Source: Firmicutes bacterium UBA4996
Lineage (GTDB): Bacteria; Bacillota; Limnochordia; Darwinibacteriales; Darwinibacteriaceae
NCBI GenBank assembly: GCA_002396805.1
Contig: DGYW01000006.1
Span: 1,188-15,001 of the forward strand
DNA length: 13,814 nt
Reading direction: 5' to 3'
Below, piece by piece: positions 1 through 9,200 of this stretch (the first letter of the stretch is position 1; each line of letters begins with the position of its first letter). A model generated the notes under the pieces. That model ran no database searches, had not been told where the DNA came from, and saw only the letters and a list, made by a program, of their open reading frames with translations. A program made the position numbers and the translations under genes.

Positions 1-1307
1 TTAAAGGTTGGATCCTCTTCAGCCAAGCGCTGTAAAGCCACGCCTAATTTGTCTTGATCCGCCTTGGATTTCGGTTCTACCGCAAGATTAATTACTGGTT
101 CTGGGAACTCTAGCGATTCCAAAAGAATAGGATGTTTTTCATCGGACAAACTATCACCGGTAGATGTGTCTCGGAGGCCTACAATTGCTGCAATGTCGCC
201 TGAGTTAACCTCACTGACCTCTTCACGGTGATTAGCATGCATTAGCAAAATCCGACCTACTCGTTCCCTCCGACCTGTGCTCACATTAAGAACGTAGCTT
301 CCAGAACGCAATGTTCCTGAGTAGACCCGGAAAAACGCCAACTTGCCAACATAAGGATCGGCCATAATTTTGAAAGCCAATCCCGAGAAAGGCTGTTGAT
401 CATTTAAGGCCCGTTCTTCTGGAGCACCTGTTTGAGGGTTTGTACCTACTACCGGTGGGATATCACTCGGTGCAGGCAAATAATCTACTACTGCGTCCAA
501 TAAAAGTTGGACTCCTTTGTTTTTAAACGACGAACCACAAAGCACAGGGATTAACTTTACATCGATGCAAGCCTTGCGTAGCGCCTTGCGTATTTCATCT
601 GGGGTGATTTCTTCCCCTTCGAGATATTTGATGGTGAGGTCATCGTCAGTCTCCGCTACTTTTTCAAGCATGAGTTGACGAGCGAATTCTACATCATCGC
701 GAATCTCTTCTGGAATCTCCCCTTCTTCTGAAGTACCGAGATCATCCACATAGATATGGGCCTTCATTTCTACCAAGTCCACAATCCCCCGGAATGTGTC
801 CTCAGCACCAATAGGCCATTGAATGGGCACAGGGTTGGCCCCGAGGCGATCTGCAATCATATCCAGACCACGCTGGAAGTCTGCCCCCACTCGATCCATC
901 TTGTTGACATAGGCGAGACGAGGTACATTGTACTTATCAGCCTGCCGCCACACTGTCTCAGATTGCGGTTCAACCCCACCCACAGAGCAAAATACTGCTA
1001 CTGCCCCGTCTAGCACCCGCAAAGAACGCTCAACTTCCACAGTAAAGTCCACGTGCCCGGGCGTGTCAATAATGTTAACTCTATGACCCTTCCAGTGACA
1101 GGTTGTTGCGGCTGAGGTGATTGTAATACCTCTCTCACGCTCTTGAGCCATCCAGTCCATGGTTGCCCCGCCATCGTGTGTTTCGCCTATCTTATGAACT
1201 TTCCCGGTGTAGAAGAGGATTCTCTCAGTGGTTGTGGTTTTACCTGCGTCTATATGTGCCATAATTCCTATATTTCTAGTGTTTTCAATTGAAAACTCTC
1301 TACCCAC
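1..1307 (-). CDS. fusA: Elongation factor G, N-terminal 435 residues (partial)
   Basis: EF-G is the GTPase that drives ribosomal translocation and, with RRF, ribosome recycling in the cytoplasm. I translated this reading frame by hand and it is open to the left edge, so the C-terminal third (most of domains III-V) lies outside. Visible motifs are the P-loop AHIDAGKT (residues 17-24), RGITI in switch I (59-63), DTPGH (81-85, the histidine being the catalytic one) and NKMD (135-138). The last part seen, around PVINLAVEPKSKADQDKLG, begins domain III. The start is GTG: GGAGG lies 8 nt upstream and the N-terminus MGREFSIENTRNIGI fits the family. It is the last visible gene of the str operon, 77 nt after rpsG; tuf often follows in this group but is not in view. 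Identification is certain. Confidence 0.97.
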   Translation of the reverse strand, partial: MGREFSIENTRNIGIMAHIDAGKTTTTERILFYTGKVHKIGETHDGGATMDWMAQERERGITITSAATTCHWKGHRVNIIDTPGHVDFTVEVERSLRVLDGAVAVFCSVGGVEPQSETVWRQADKYNVPRLAYVNKMDRVGADFQRGLDMIADRLGANPVPIQWPIGAEDTFRGIVDLVEMKAHIYVDDLGTSEEGEIPEEIRDDVEFARQLMLEKVAETDDDLTIKYLEGEEITPDEIRKALRKACIDVKLIPVLCGSSFKNKGVQLLLDAVVDYLPAPSDIPPVVGTNPQTGAPEERALNDQQPFSGLAFKIMADPYVGKLAFFRVYSGTLRSGSYVLNVSTGRRERVGRILLMHANHREEVSEVNSGDIAAIVGLRDTSTGDSLSDEKHPILLESLEFPEPVINLAVEPKSKADQDKLGVALQRLAEEDPTF

Positions 1308-1339
1308 TTATTACTCCTCCTAGCCGAGTAAACTCACCA

Positions 1340-1367
1340 GCCCCTAATTTTTGAGCATCGCCCCTAA
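1340..1367 (-). repeat. Short direct repeat in the rpsG-fusA spacer
   Basis: The octamer TTAGGGGC (minus strand) occurs twice, at 1360-1367 and 1340-1347, 20 nt apart, in the 77-nt gap between rpsG and fusA. Nearby, CTCCTC at 1374-1379 could pair with GAGGAG at 1314-1319, which is the fusA ribosome binding site. The repeat is short and may be chance; no function is assigned. Confidence 0.35.
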
Positions 1368-1384
1368 CTTGTTGAGGAGCTATA

Positions 1385-1855
1385 CTACCAACGGTAATGG
1401 GCAAAAGCTTTATTAGCTTCGGCCATGCGGTGAGTATCTTCTTTCTTTCTTACAGCGCCGCCTTGATTATTAGCCGCATCAACTAATTCGGCCGCCAATC
1501 TTTCGGTCATCGTTTTTTCTCCACGGAGCCTGGCGTACTGAACCAGCCACCGTAACGCTAACGCTTGACGCCGGTCTGTCCTTACCTCTACAGGCACCTG
1601 ATAGGTAGCGCCACCAACCCGACGAGGTTTTACTTCAACGACTGGCATTACATTATTCATTGCCTGGTCCAAGAGTTCCATGCTATCAGTACCGGTTCTT
1701 TCCTTGCCCATTTCTAAGGCTCCGTACATTATGGATTCTGCAATTCCTCGTTTGCCGTCGAGCATCAAAGCATTGATAAACTTAGTCACCAATTCGCTAT
1801 TGTAAACTGGATCAGGAATTACATCCCTCTTTGGAACACTTCCTTTTCTTGGCAT
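1385..1855 (-). CDS. rpsG: 30S ribosomal protein S7
   Basis: S7 is a primary assembly protein of the 30S head; it binds the 3' major domain of 16S rRNA and lines the E site. The product is 156 residues, the usual bacterial length. Family features include the N-terminus MPRKGSVPKRDV, the helical core around FINALMLDGKRGIAE (26-40), the protruding beta-hairpin around PVVEVKPRRVGGATYQVPVE (71-90), and the C-terminus ending in AHYRW. The start is ATG with AAGGGGTG about 8 nt upstream. It lies 42 nt after rpsL and 77 nt before fusA. In enterobacteria S7 represses its own operon at the rpsL-rpsG gap; the shorter gap here shows no obvious copy of that site. Confidence 0.98.
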   Translation of the reverse strand: MPRKGSVPKRDVIPDPVYNSELVTKFINALMLDGKRGIAESIMYGALEMGKERTGTDSMELLDQAMNNVMPVVEVKPRRVGGATYQVPVEVRTDRRQALALRWLVQYARLRGEKTMTERLAAELVDAANNQGGAVRKKEDTHRMAEANKAFAHYRW

Positions 1856-1897
1856 TGGTCTTCACCCCTTCGTTCATAGAGTCCCTAACATCATTTG

Positions 1898-2314
1898 CTA
1901 CTTAGGTCTTTTTGCACCATATTTAGAACGAGCTTGGCGTCTATTAGCGACTCCTGCTGCATCTAATGTTCCCCGTACTACGTGATAACGTACACCAGGT
2001 AAGTCCTTAATTCTACCTCCGCGGATCAAGACCACGCTATGCTCTTGTAAGTTGTGGCCCTCCCCTGGAATATAGGAAGTCACCTCTATACCGTTCGTTA
2101 ATCTAATACGAGCCACCTTACGAAGAGCGGAGTTGGGTTTTTTCGGCGTAGCAGTGTAGACCCTGGTGCAGACACCACGTTTTTGTGGAGCACCTTTTTC
2201 GTTATAGATTACTTCATCGCGTAATGTGTTCTGAGTATAGCCCAAAGCTGGGGCAGCACTCTTGCTCTTTTGCGCTTTACGACCTTTCCTAACCAATTGG
2301 TTGATAGTTGGCAC
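1898..2314 (-). CDS. rpsL: 30S ribosomal protein S12 (long form)
   Basis: S12 sits at the decoding centre and controls tRNA selection accuracy. The protein is 138 residues, longer than the E. coli form because of an insertion after PALGYTQN (about residues 24-40), as also seen in Bacillus S12. Core motifs are PQKRGVCTRV (43-52), TPKKPNSALRKVARIRLTNG (56-75), GEGHNLQEHSVVLIRGGR (84-101) and KDLPGVRYHVVRG (103-115). The lysines where streptomycin-resistance changes occur (K58, K103) are wild type, and the aspartate that is methylthiolated in E. coli is present (D104). The start is GTG, with GGGAGG 9 nt upstream, and the N-terminus MPTINQLVRKGR matches the family. It lies 21 nt after ybxF. Confidence 0.98.
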   Translation of the reverse strand: MPTINQLVRKGRKAQKSKSAAPALGYTQNTLRDEVIYNEKGAPQKRGVCTRVYTATPKKPNSALRKVARIRLTNGIEVTSYIPGEGHNLQEHSVVLIRGGRIKDLPGVRYHVVRGTLDAAGVANRRQARSKYGAKRPK

Positions 2315-2335
2315 TATGGATAACCTCCCTTCAAT

Positions 2336-2590
2336 CTAACTAGATGCGGTTTTCATGACACTAGCTACTGCGGCCCCCACTTCGATAGAGCAGGCTTTGC
2401 CTAGCTCGGCCATGGATTCCACCTCAACTATGTTGATCCCCCTATTATCGCACTCTCGGCGAACAGGGCCAGTGACATGCACGTCAGCATCTCGAGCTAG
2501 GTACACCATCTCCACTTGGCCAGCTTGTAGTGCCTTTAGAGTCTGTTTAGCACCGACTACATTGGGCGCCTTGGCTAGTCTGTGTGGCAT
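2336..2590 (-). CDS. ybxF: L7Ae-family K-turn binding protein (YbxF-like)
   Basis: This is an 84-residue member of the L7Ae/L30e/S12e/Gadd45 family, the short type that precedes rpsL in Bacillota (YbxF, also called RplGB in Bacillus subtilis). In that species the protein binds kink-turn RNA; its exact cellular job is not settled. Visible family motifs are GAKQTLKALQAGQV (13-26) and ELGKACSIEVGAAVA near the C-terminus. The reading frame extends upstream to 2647, but the start at 2590 is chosen because GGGGAG precedes this ATG at good spacing and the upstream extension falls inside a strong hairpin. It is the first gene of the str operon and has its own promoter at 2654-2682. Confidence 0.9.
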   Translation of the reverse strand: MPHRLAKAPNVVGAKQTLKALQAGQVEMVYLARDADVHVTGPVRRECDNRGINIVEVESMAELGKACSIEVGAAVASVMKTASS

Positions 2591-2616
2591 AATGGTCTCC
2601 CCTTTACTCAAGAGAT

Positions 2617-2641
2617 CCCGCAGAGGAGAGCCCTCTGCGGG
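2617..2641 (-). promoter_or_regulatory. Perfect 10-bp hairpin in the ybxF 5' leader
   Basis: CCCGCAGAGG at 2632-2641 on the minus strand pairs perfectly with CCTCTGCGGG at 2617-2626 around a 5-nt loop (2627-2631). It would start about 7 nt from the 5' end of the transcript made from the promoter at 2654-2682. No T-run follows, so it is not an intrinsic terminator. A 5' stabilising stem or a protein binding site are both possible. Confidence 0.7.
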
Positions 2642-2653
2642 TAACACTAGCTA

Positions 2654-2682
2654 ATTTTATCATTGAGTGTTGTCTCTGTCAA
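2654..2682 (-). promoter_or_regulatory. Sigma-A promoter of the str operon (ybxF-rpsL-rpsG-fusA)
   Basis: The -35 box is TTGACA (2677-2682), the spacer is exactly 17 bp, and the -10 box is TAAAAT (2654-2659), preceded by TGA, which gives an extended -10. The expected start of transcription is near 2647, about 57 nt before the ybxF start codon. It lies in the 146-nt gap after rpoC. No convincing terminator is seen between rpoC and this promoter, so read-through from rpoBC into the str operon is likely as well. Confidence 0.88.
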
Positions 2683-2736
2683 TAAAATCTTGCAAAACCC
2701 AGCGAAAATTTGGTCGCAAGTGAGACTTGGCTAAAC

Positions 2737-5700
2737 CTAGCTGGAAACGAGCTCAATTTCAGTATCGGTGGTTTCTTCTTCCGAAAGCTCTTGTCCTTCA
2801 ACGTCTATACTAACATTACGGTAGCGTGTCATGCCTGTTCCGGCAGGAATAAGCTTACCAATGATCACGTTTTCCTTGAGCCCAAGTAGTTTATCTGTCC
2901 GGCCCCTAATGGACGCTTCGGTGAGTACTCTTGTGGTCTCCTGGAACGAAGCTGCAGAGAGGAAGCTCTCTGTGGCGAGAGAAGCCTTGGTGATTCCCAA
3001 TAAGATCGGCTTAGCTTCCGCCGGTGCCCCACCGTCTGCCACAGCTTGTTTGTTTTCTTCTTCGAAATCAAAAACATCCACCAAAGAGCCAGGTAGCATC
3101 ATTGTATCACCAGAGTCCTCAATCTTAACCTTTCTGAGCATCTGGCGAACAATTACTTCGATATGCTTGTCGTTGATGTTTACACCTTGTGAACGGTAAA
3201 CTTCTTGTACTTCCTGGACCAAGTATTCTTGAACTGCCAGAGGGCCTTGCACTGCCAGGATGTCATGGGGGTTTACGGAACCTTCCGTAATCCGATCGCC
3301 TGCTACTAATTCGCTACCATCACGTACACGGAGCCGCGCTCCGTACGGGATAGTGTACGATTTTTCCCCATCTGGCCCCTGAATAATGGCTTTTCGCACA
3401 CCTTTGCTTTCTGTAATGCTGAGTGTACCAGAAATCTCAGTGATGATAGCTTGCCCTTTTGGTTTCCGGGCTTCGAATAGCTCTTCGACCCTAGGTAGAC
3501 CAGCGGTAATGTCGTCTCCTGCAACTCCACCAGTGTGGAAGGTTCTCATGGTCAGCTGCGTACCAGGTTCACCAATGGACTGAGCTGCCACAATACCTAC
3601 AGCCTCACCCACTTCTACGAGGCTACCATAGGCTAGGTCTCGACCATAACATTGGACACACACACCATACCGGGTGTGACAGGCCAAGACGGATCGAATG
3701 TTGACCTCTTCAACTCCAGCTTCTTCAATGCGTTGAGCGCAGTCATCATCAATCATCTGCCCAGCTTCGATTAATACTTCACCTGTAGACGGGTGGAGCA
3801 CATCCTCCGCGGCCACCCGACCGGCTAAACGCTCCCAGAGAGGTTCGATGATGGCCTCTGTATCACCGGAAATCTCCTTGATTGCTCTCACCATGATGCC
3901 TTCCTTGGTGCCGCAATCGTGTTCCCGGACAATAACGTCTTGAGAGACGTCCACAAGTCGCCTGGTTAAATATCCGGAGTCAGCTGTTCTAATCGCCGTA
4001 TCAGCCAAACCTTTTCTAGTACCGTGACTGGAGATGAAATACTCTAAAACGGTGAGGCCTTCTCTAAAGTTGGCCTTAATCGGAATTTCAAACGTTTTTC
4101 CTGTAGGATCCGCAACCAGACCACGCATACCAGCCAATTGACTGATCTGCGATTCATTACCGCGAGCACCTGAGATAGCCATCATATAGACGGGGTTGAA
4201 CTTGTCAAAGTTATTGAGCATTTCCTTGGTTACTGTATCTTTAGTCTCAGTCCAAAGCTCACACACTCTTTGATAACGTTCCTCTGGTGTTAGCAAACCT
4301 CTGCGGAACTGAATTTCAATTTGCTCAACTTCAGCTTCTGCGGTCCGAATGCGTTCGTCCTTGGTTGGAGGTACCGCAATGTCCGCAACAGATACGGTGG
4401 TTCCAGACTGGGTACTATACTTGAAACCTAATTGCATAACGTCATCTAAGATTCTTGCGGTTTCAGTGGCACCGACTTTTCTGTACAGACGGTCTACCAA
4501 GAGCCCCAGTTTCTTCTTATCCAACTCGTGGTTGATATACTCCATACCCTCAGGCATAATCCCGTTAACAAACAAACGTCCAGCAGTAGTCTCTAAACGA
4601 GTGTCATCTTCTTTTCTCAAGGTAATCATGGCATGGAGACTAATGGCTCCAGCGTTATAAGCGTGGGTTACCTCATCTACTGAACCAAAGTAACGACCCT
4701 CACCCTTAGCACCTTCTTTGTGCGCAGTGAGATAGTACAACCCAATCACCATGTCCTGGTTCGGAGTCACAATGGGGCGACCACTAGAGGGAACCAAGAT
4801 ATTGTTCGTAGAAAGCATGAGCAAACGTGCCTCAGCCTGTGCCTCAGCTGACAGGGGAACGTGCACAGCCATTTGGTCACCGTCAAAGTCCGCGTTGTAA
4901 GCTGCGCAGACTAAGGGATGAAGCTGAATGGCTTTACCCTCTACTAAGACAGGTTCAAAGGCCTGAATACCCAAACGGTGTAAGGTGGGGGCACGGTTAA
5001 GTAGAACCGGATGCTCCTTGATTACTTCTTCCACCACGTCCCAAACCTCGGGTCGTACTCGATCTACCATCTTTTTGGCGCTCTTAATGTTGTGTGCTAG
5101 GCCCTTTTCTACCAACTCTTTCATCACGAAAGGTTTAAATAGTTCCAAAGCCATTTCCTTTGGTAATCCACACTGATGCATGCGCAAACTGGGACCAACT
5201 ACGATTACAGAACGTCCCGAATAGTCGACCCGTTTGCCAAGAAGGTTCTGGCGGAATCGACCCTGCTTACCCTTGAGCATATCGCTTAAGGATTTCAAAG
5301 GACGATTACCTGGTCCAGTTACAGGGCGACCGCGCCTGCCGTTATCTACTAGGGCGTCAACTGCCTCTTGAAGCATGCGCTTTTCATTACGCACAATAAT
5401 CTCTGGTGCGCCTAACTCCAAAAGCCGTTTTAATCGATTATTACGATTGATTACCCTTCTATACAAATCGTTCAAATCAGAGGTGGCAAACCTCCCTCCG
5501 TCTAGTTGCACCATGGGGCGCAGTTCTGGAGGAATAACAGGAATAACGTCTAGAATCATCCAAGCAGGATCATTTCCGGAGGTGCGGAAAGCCTCCACAA
5601 CTTCAAGACGTCGCACTGCCCGCACCCGGCGTTGGCCCGAACTATCGGAAATCTCTTTCCGTAGATCAGTACTCATGGCCTCCAAATCCAATTCTTCTAG

Positions 5701-6237
5701 TAATTGTTTGATTGCTTCAGCACCAATTCCAGCAGTGAAAGCACTACCGTAGCGATCTCTGTATTCGCGGTATTCGCCTTCACTCAATAATTGTTGCTTA
5801 GCCAACCCGGTGCCCTCACCTGGATCAATCACGATGTAAGAAGCAAAATAGAGCACCTTCTCCAATGTTCTTGGAGACATATCTAAAATCAAGCCCATAC
5901 GACTGGGAATTCCTTTAAAAAACCAAATGTGTGAAACTGGAGCGGCTAATTCGATATGACCCATACGCTCACGCCGTACTTTGGCCCGAGTTACCTCAAC
6001 ACCACAACGATCACACACTATTCCCTTGTATCTCACACGCTTATATTTACCACAATGACATTCCCAGTCCCGTGTGGGTCCAAAGATCTTTTCACAGAAA
6101 AGACCTTCTCTTTCGGGCTTTAGGGTCCGATAGTTAATTGTTTCCGGTTTCTTGACTTCGCCGCTAGACCAAGCCCGAATCTGTTCTGGTGATGCCAGCC
6201 CAATTCGAATCCGATCGAAATTATTGACATCCAGCAA
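2737..6237 (-). CDS. rpoC: DNA-directed RNA polymerase subunit beta'
   Basis: Beta' is the largest catalytic subunit of RNA polymerase. The 1166-residue product has the N-terminal zinc site (C60, C62, C75, C78), the catalytic NADFDGDQM with the Mg-binding aspartates D450, D452 and D454, the bridge helix region around GARGNESQISQLAGMRGLV (690-708), the trigger-loop region with SIGEPGTQLTMRTFHTGG (887-904), and the second zinc site (C775, C853, C860, C863). The length fits the Gram-positive form, which lacks the large insertions of proteobacterial beta'. The start is TTG, chosen because AAGGAGGG lies 8 nt upstream and MLDVNNFDRIRIGLASPEQI is the normal N-terminus. It follows rpoB by 24 nt and surely shares its transcript. 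Confidence 0.98.
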   Translation of the reverse strand: MLDVNNFDRIRIGLASPEQIRAWSSGEVKKPETINYRTLKPEREGLFCEKIFGPTRDWECHCGKYKRVRYKGIVCDRCGVEVTRAKVRRERMGHIELAAPVSHIWFFKGIPSRMGLILDMSPRTLEKVLYFASYIVIDPGEGTGLAKQQLLSEGEYREYRDRYGSAFTAGIGAEAIKQLLEELDLEAMSTDLRKEISDSSGQRRVRAVRRLEVVEAFRTSGNDPAWMILDVIPVIPPELRPMVQLDGGRFATSDLNDLYRRVINRNNRLKRLLELGAPEIIVRNEKRMLQEAVDALVDNGRRGRPVTGPGNRPLKSLSDMLKGKQGRFRQNLLGKRVDYSGRSVIVVGPSLRMHQCGLPKEMALELFKPFVMKELVEKGLAHNIKSAKKMVDRVRPEVWDVVEEVIKEHPVLLNRAPTLHRLGIQAFEPVLVEGKAIQLHPLVCAAYNADFDGDQMAVHVPLSAEAQAEARLLMLSTNNILVPSSGRPIVTPNQDMVIGLYYLTAHKEGAKGEGRYFGSVDEVTHAYNAGAISLHAMITLRKEDDTRLETTAGRLFVNGIMPEGMEYINHELDKKKLGLLVDRLYRKVGATETARILDDVMQLGFKYSTQSGTTVSVADIAVPPTKDERIRTAEAEVEQIEIQFRRGLLTPEERYQRVCELWTETKDTVTKEMLNNFDKFNPVYMMAISGARGNESQISQLAGMRGLVADPTGKTFEIPIKANFREGLTVLEYFISSHGTRKGLADTAIRTADSGYLTRRLVDVSQDVIVREHDCGTKEGIMVRAIKEISGDTEAIIEPLWERLAGRVAAEDVLHPSTGEVLIEAGQMIDDDCAQRIEEAGVEEVNIRSVLACHTRYGVCVQCYGRDLAYGSLVEVGEAVGIVAAQSIGEPGTQLTMRTFHTGGVAGDDITAGLPRVEELFEARKPKGQAIITEISGTLSITESKGVRKAIIQGPDGEKSYTIPYGARLRVRDGSELVAGDRITEGSVNPHDILAVQGPLAVQEYLVQEVQEVYRSQGVNINDKHIEVIVRQMLRKVKIEDSGDTMMLPGSLVDVFDFEEENKQAVADGGAPAEAKPILLGITKASLATESFLSAASFQETTRVLTEASIRGRTDKLLGLKENVIIGKLIPAGTGMTRYRNVSIDVEGQELSEEETTDTEIELVSS

Positions 6238-6261
6238 GGGCCGTCCCTCCTTTTTGTCTAT

Positions 6262-9200
6262 CTAAACGTCATCCTCATCATCATCCGATAGGTCATCAAG
6301 ATCATCGAGAGAAAAATCCTCATCTTCTAAATCCATGTCCTCGCCAAGATCGGCGTCAAGATCATCATCGTCGCCATCTTCTACATCGGAGACGTCTTCA
6401 GTATCTGCTTCATCATCTTCCGCTGCACGGGCTGCTTTGCCGCGCCCGCTCAGTTCTGGCGAGCGAGTAATACTAGTGCTGGCACTGCGACCTTGAATAT
6501 CGATACCAAGTTCTCTCGCCATTTCACTAATATCTTCTTCCTCTTCTTTGATTTCAATTTCCTCTTCGTTTTCACCCAAGACCCGTACATCCAAGGCCAA
6601 GCTTTGCAGCTCTTTAATTAAAACGCGGAAGGACTCAGGTACCCCTGGTTCGGGGATATTCTCTCCCTTAACAATAGCCTCGTAGGTCTTGACCCTGCCT
6701 ACCACGTCGTCAGACTTTACCGTCAGAATTTCCTGGAGGGTGTAGGCGGCACCGTAGGCCTCTAAGGCCCAAACTTCCATTTCCCCGAAGCGTTGGCCAC
6801 CGAATTGGGCCTTACCACCAAGGGGCTGTTGAGTTACTAATGAATAGGGACCTGTAGAGCGAGCGTGAATCTTGTCGTCTACTAAGTGAGCTAATTTCAC
6901 CATATAGATGATTCCCACCGTGACTGGATTATCAAAGGGTTCACCGGTTCGCCCATCATATAAGATGGTCTTACCGTCCCGAGACATTCCAGCACGCTCC
7001 ATCATATCCATTACTTCCATTTCACTGGCCCCATCAAAAACAGGGGTAGCAACATGCATATCTAAAAGTCGCGCCGCCATCCCTAAGTGGGTTTCCAAGA
7101 CCTGCCCAATATTCATTCGGGAAGGTACACCTAGGGGGTTGAGAACAATCTGAACTGGTGTCCCGTCTGGCAAGAAGGGCATATCTTCCACGGGCATTAT
7201 CCGGGAAATAACCCCTTTATTACCGTGACGTCCAGCCATCTTATCTCCTTCAGAGATCTTACGCTTTTGTGCCACATAGCAACGGACTAAGCGGTTAACG
7301 CCTGGGCTTAACTCATCCCCATCTTCTCTAGTAAAGACGCGAACATCAACAACGATGCCTCCCTCACCATGGGGCACCCGCAGAGAGGTATCTCTGACCT
7401 CGCGGGCCTTTTCACCAAAAATCGCCCTGAGTAAACGCTCTTCAGCCGTGAGCTCGGTTTCGCCTTTAGGAGTCACTTTACCAACTAGAATATCACCTGG
7501 CTTAACCTCTGCTCCAATCCGCACAATTCCTCGTTCGTCAAGGTTCTTTAGACTTTCCTCTCCAACATTAGGAATGTCTCTTGTGATTTCCTCGGGACCT
7601 AACTTTGTATCCCGAGCCTGTGCTTCATATTCTTCAATATGGATCGATGTAAAAACATCATCCTTAACTAGCTCTTCACTGATTAAGATGGCGTCTTCGT
7701 AGTTATAGCCTTCCCAAGGAACGAAAGCCACCACCACGTTACGACCTAAGGCTAACTCCCCGTGATCGGTTGAAGGACCATCGGCGAGGACATCACCCTT
7801 TTTCACCTGTTGTCCAACTACGCATCGTGGCTTTTGGTTGACACAGGTTCCTTGGTTAGAGCGGGTAAATTTAAGCAACTTGTAATTATCTCTGCCTGTG
7901 GCTGTCTTTACCACGATCTCTCGCCCAGTAACTCGCTCCACTACGCCATCATTCTTCGCTAAGAGTATAGCACCAGAATCTATGGCTGCTTTGTATTCCA
8001 TGCCTGTACCCACTAATGGTGCTTCCGCTTCAAGCAAAGGGACTGCTTGCCGTTGCATGTTGGCTCCCATAAGGGCTCTGGCACCGTCATCGTTTTCCAA
8101 GAAGGGAATTAATGCGGTGGCAATACTAACGGTTTGCTTGGGTGAGACATCCATGAATTCCACAGACTCTGCCGGAACGTTCTTAATCTCTTCACGCTCA
8201 CGAACGGTTACCTTAGATCTGACAAAATGGTGATCATCAGTTGTCTTTTCGTTAGCTTGGGCAATACGAAAAGCATCTTCTTCGTCCGCAGTCAAATAGC
8301 GGATTTCGTCAGTTACTAAGCCATCTTCCACAACCCGGTAGGGAGTCTCAATAAACCCGTACTCATTAATACGCGAAAAGGTGCATAGAGCCCCGATCAA
8401 ACCAATGTTAGGACCCTCTGGAGTCTCAATAGGGCACATTCTACCGTAGTGAGAATGGTGAACGTCACGGACTTCAAATCCTGCCCGATCACGGGAAAGT
8501 CCACCTGGTCCTAGGGCACTAAGTCGACGTTTGTGGGTTAATTCGGCCAAGGGATTGGTCTGGTCCATAAACTGCGAAAGTTGGCTAGAGCCAAAAAACT
8601 CTTTGATCGCGGCCACAACTGGTCTAATATTAATTAGAGCTTGGGGAGTAATCACTTCCACATCTTGAATGGTCATGCGCTCCCGCACTACTCTCTCCAT
8701 TCTGCTCAAACCAATACGGAATTGGTTCTGCAATAGTTCGCCTACACTTTTGAGACGACGATTACCCAAATGGTCAATGTCATCTACTGTACCAATATCA
8801 TAAGAAAGGGCAACCATGTAATTAATGGTAGCTAAAATATCTGCAGGAGTAATTACAGTAACACTCTCAGCCTGGTCTTCGTTGGCGAAAAGGCGAACAG
8901 CATCACCTTCTCTAGTTGTTACAATAACTGCATTAATCCCCGCAGACCTAATCTGTTCAGCTTGTTTTCTGGTGATCCTCTGTCCTTGTTCAACAAGTAA
9001 CTCACCGGTTTCTGAGTTAACAACGTTCTCAGCGGATATCCGGCCAACTAAACGCTCAGTTAAACGTAGTTTTTTGTTAATCTTATACCGGCCCACACCA
9101 GCCAAATCATAGCGCTTGGGCTCGTAAAAGAGCGTAGAAAATAAGCCCCGAGCACTTTCTTCTGTGGGAGGTTCGCCTGGCCGCAAACGTTTATAAATCT

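Noticed and set aside
2617..2641. K-turn in the ybxF leader as a feedback site for the L7Ae-like protein
   Set aside because: The stem is a perfect helix without the 3-nt bulge and tandem G-A pairs that define a K-turn.
2355..2654. 99-codon open frame on the plus strand opposite ybxF
   Set aside because: It is antisense to a clear family protein, has no ribosome binding site or known motif, and its composition is typical of a shadow frame. The same applies to the other plus-strand frames opposite rpoB, rpoC, rplA, rplL and nusG.
2683..2736. Possible terminator after rpoC (CTTGC/GCAAG followed by ATTTTATTG on the minus strand)
   Set aside because: The stem is only 5 bp with a loop of more than 20 nt, and the T-rich part belongs to the str promoter region. 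Too weak to call.
6265..6420. Repeat or mobile insertion at the GAT-rich end of rpoB
   Set aside because: The tract is in frame, irregular, and codes for an acidic tail ending in a normal stop just before rpoC. It is low complexity, not an insertion.
8497..8592. Rifampicin-resistance change in rpoB, and streptomycin-resistance change in rpsL
   Set aside because: All the usual positions in the rifampicin cluster (D445, H455, S460) and in S12 (K58, K103) carry the wild-type residue.
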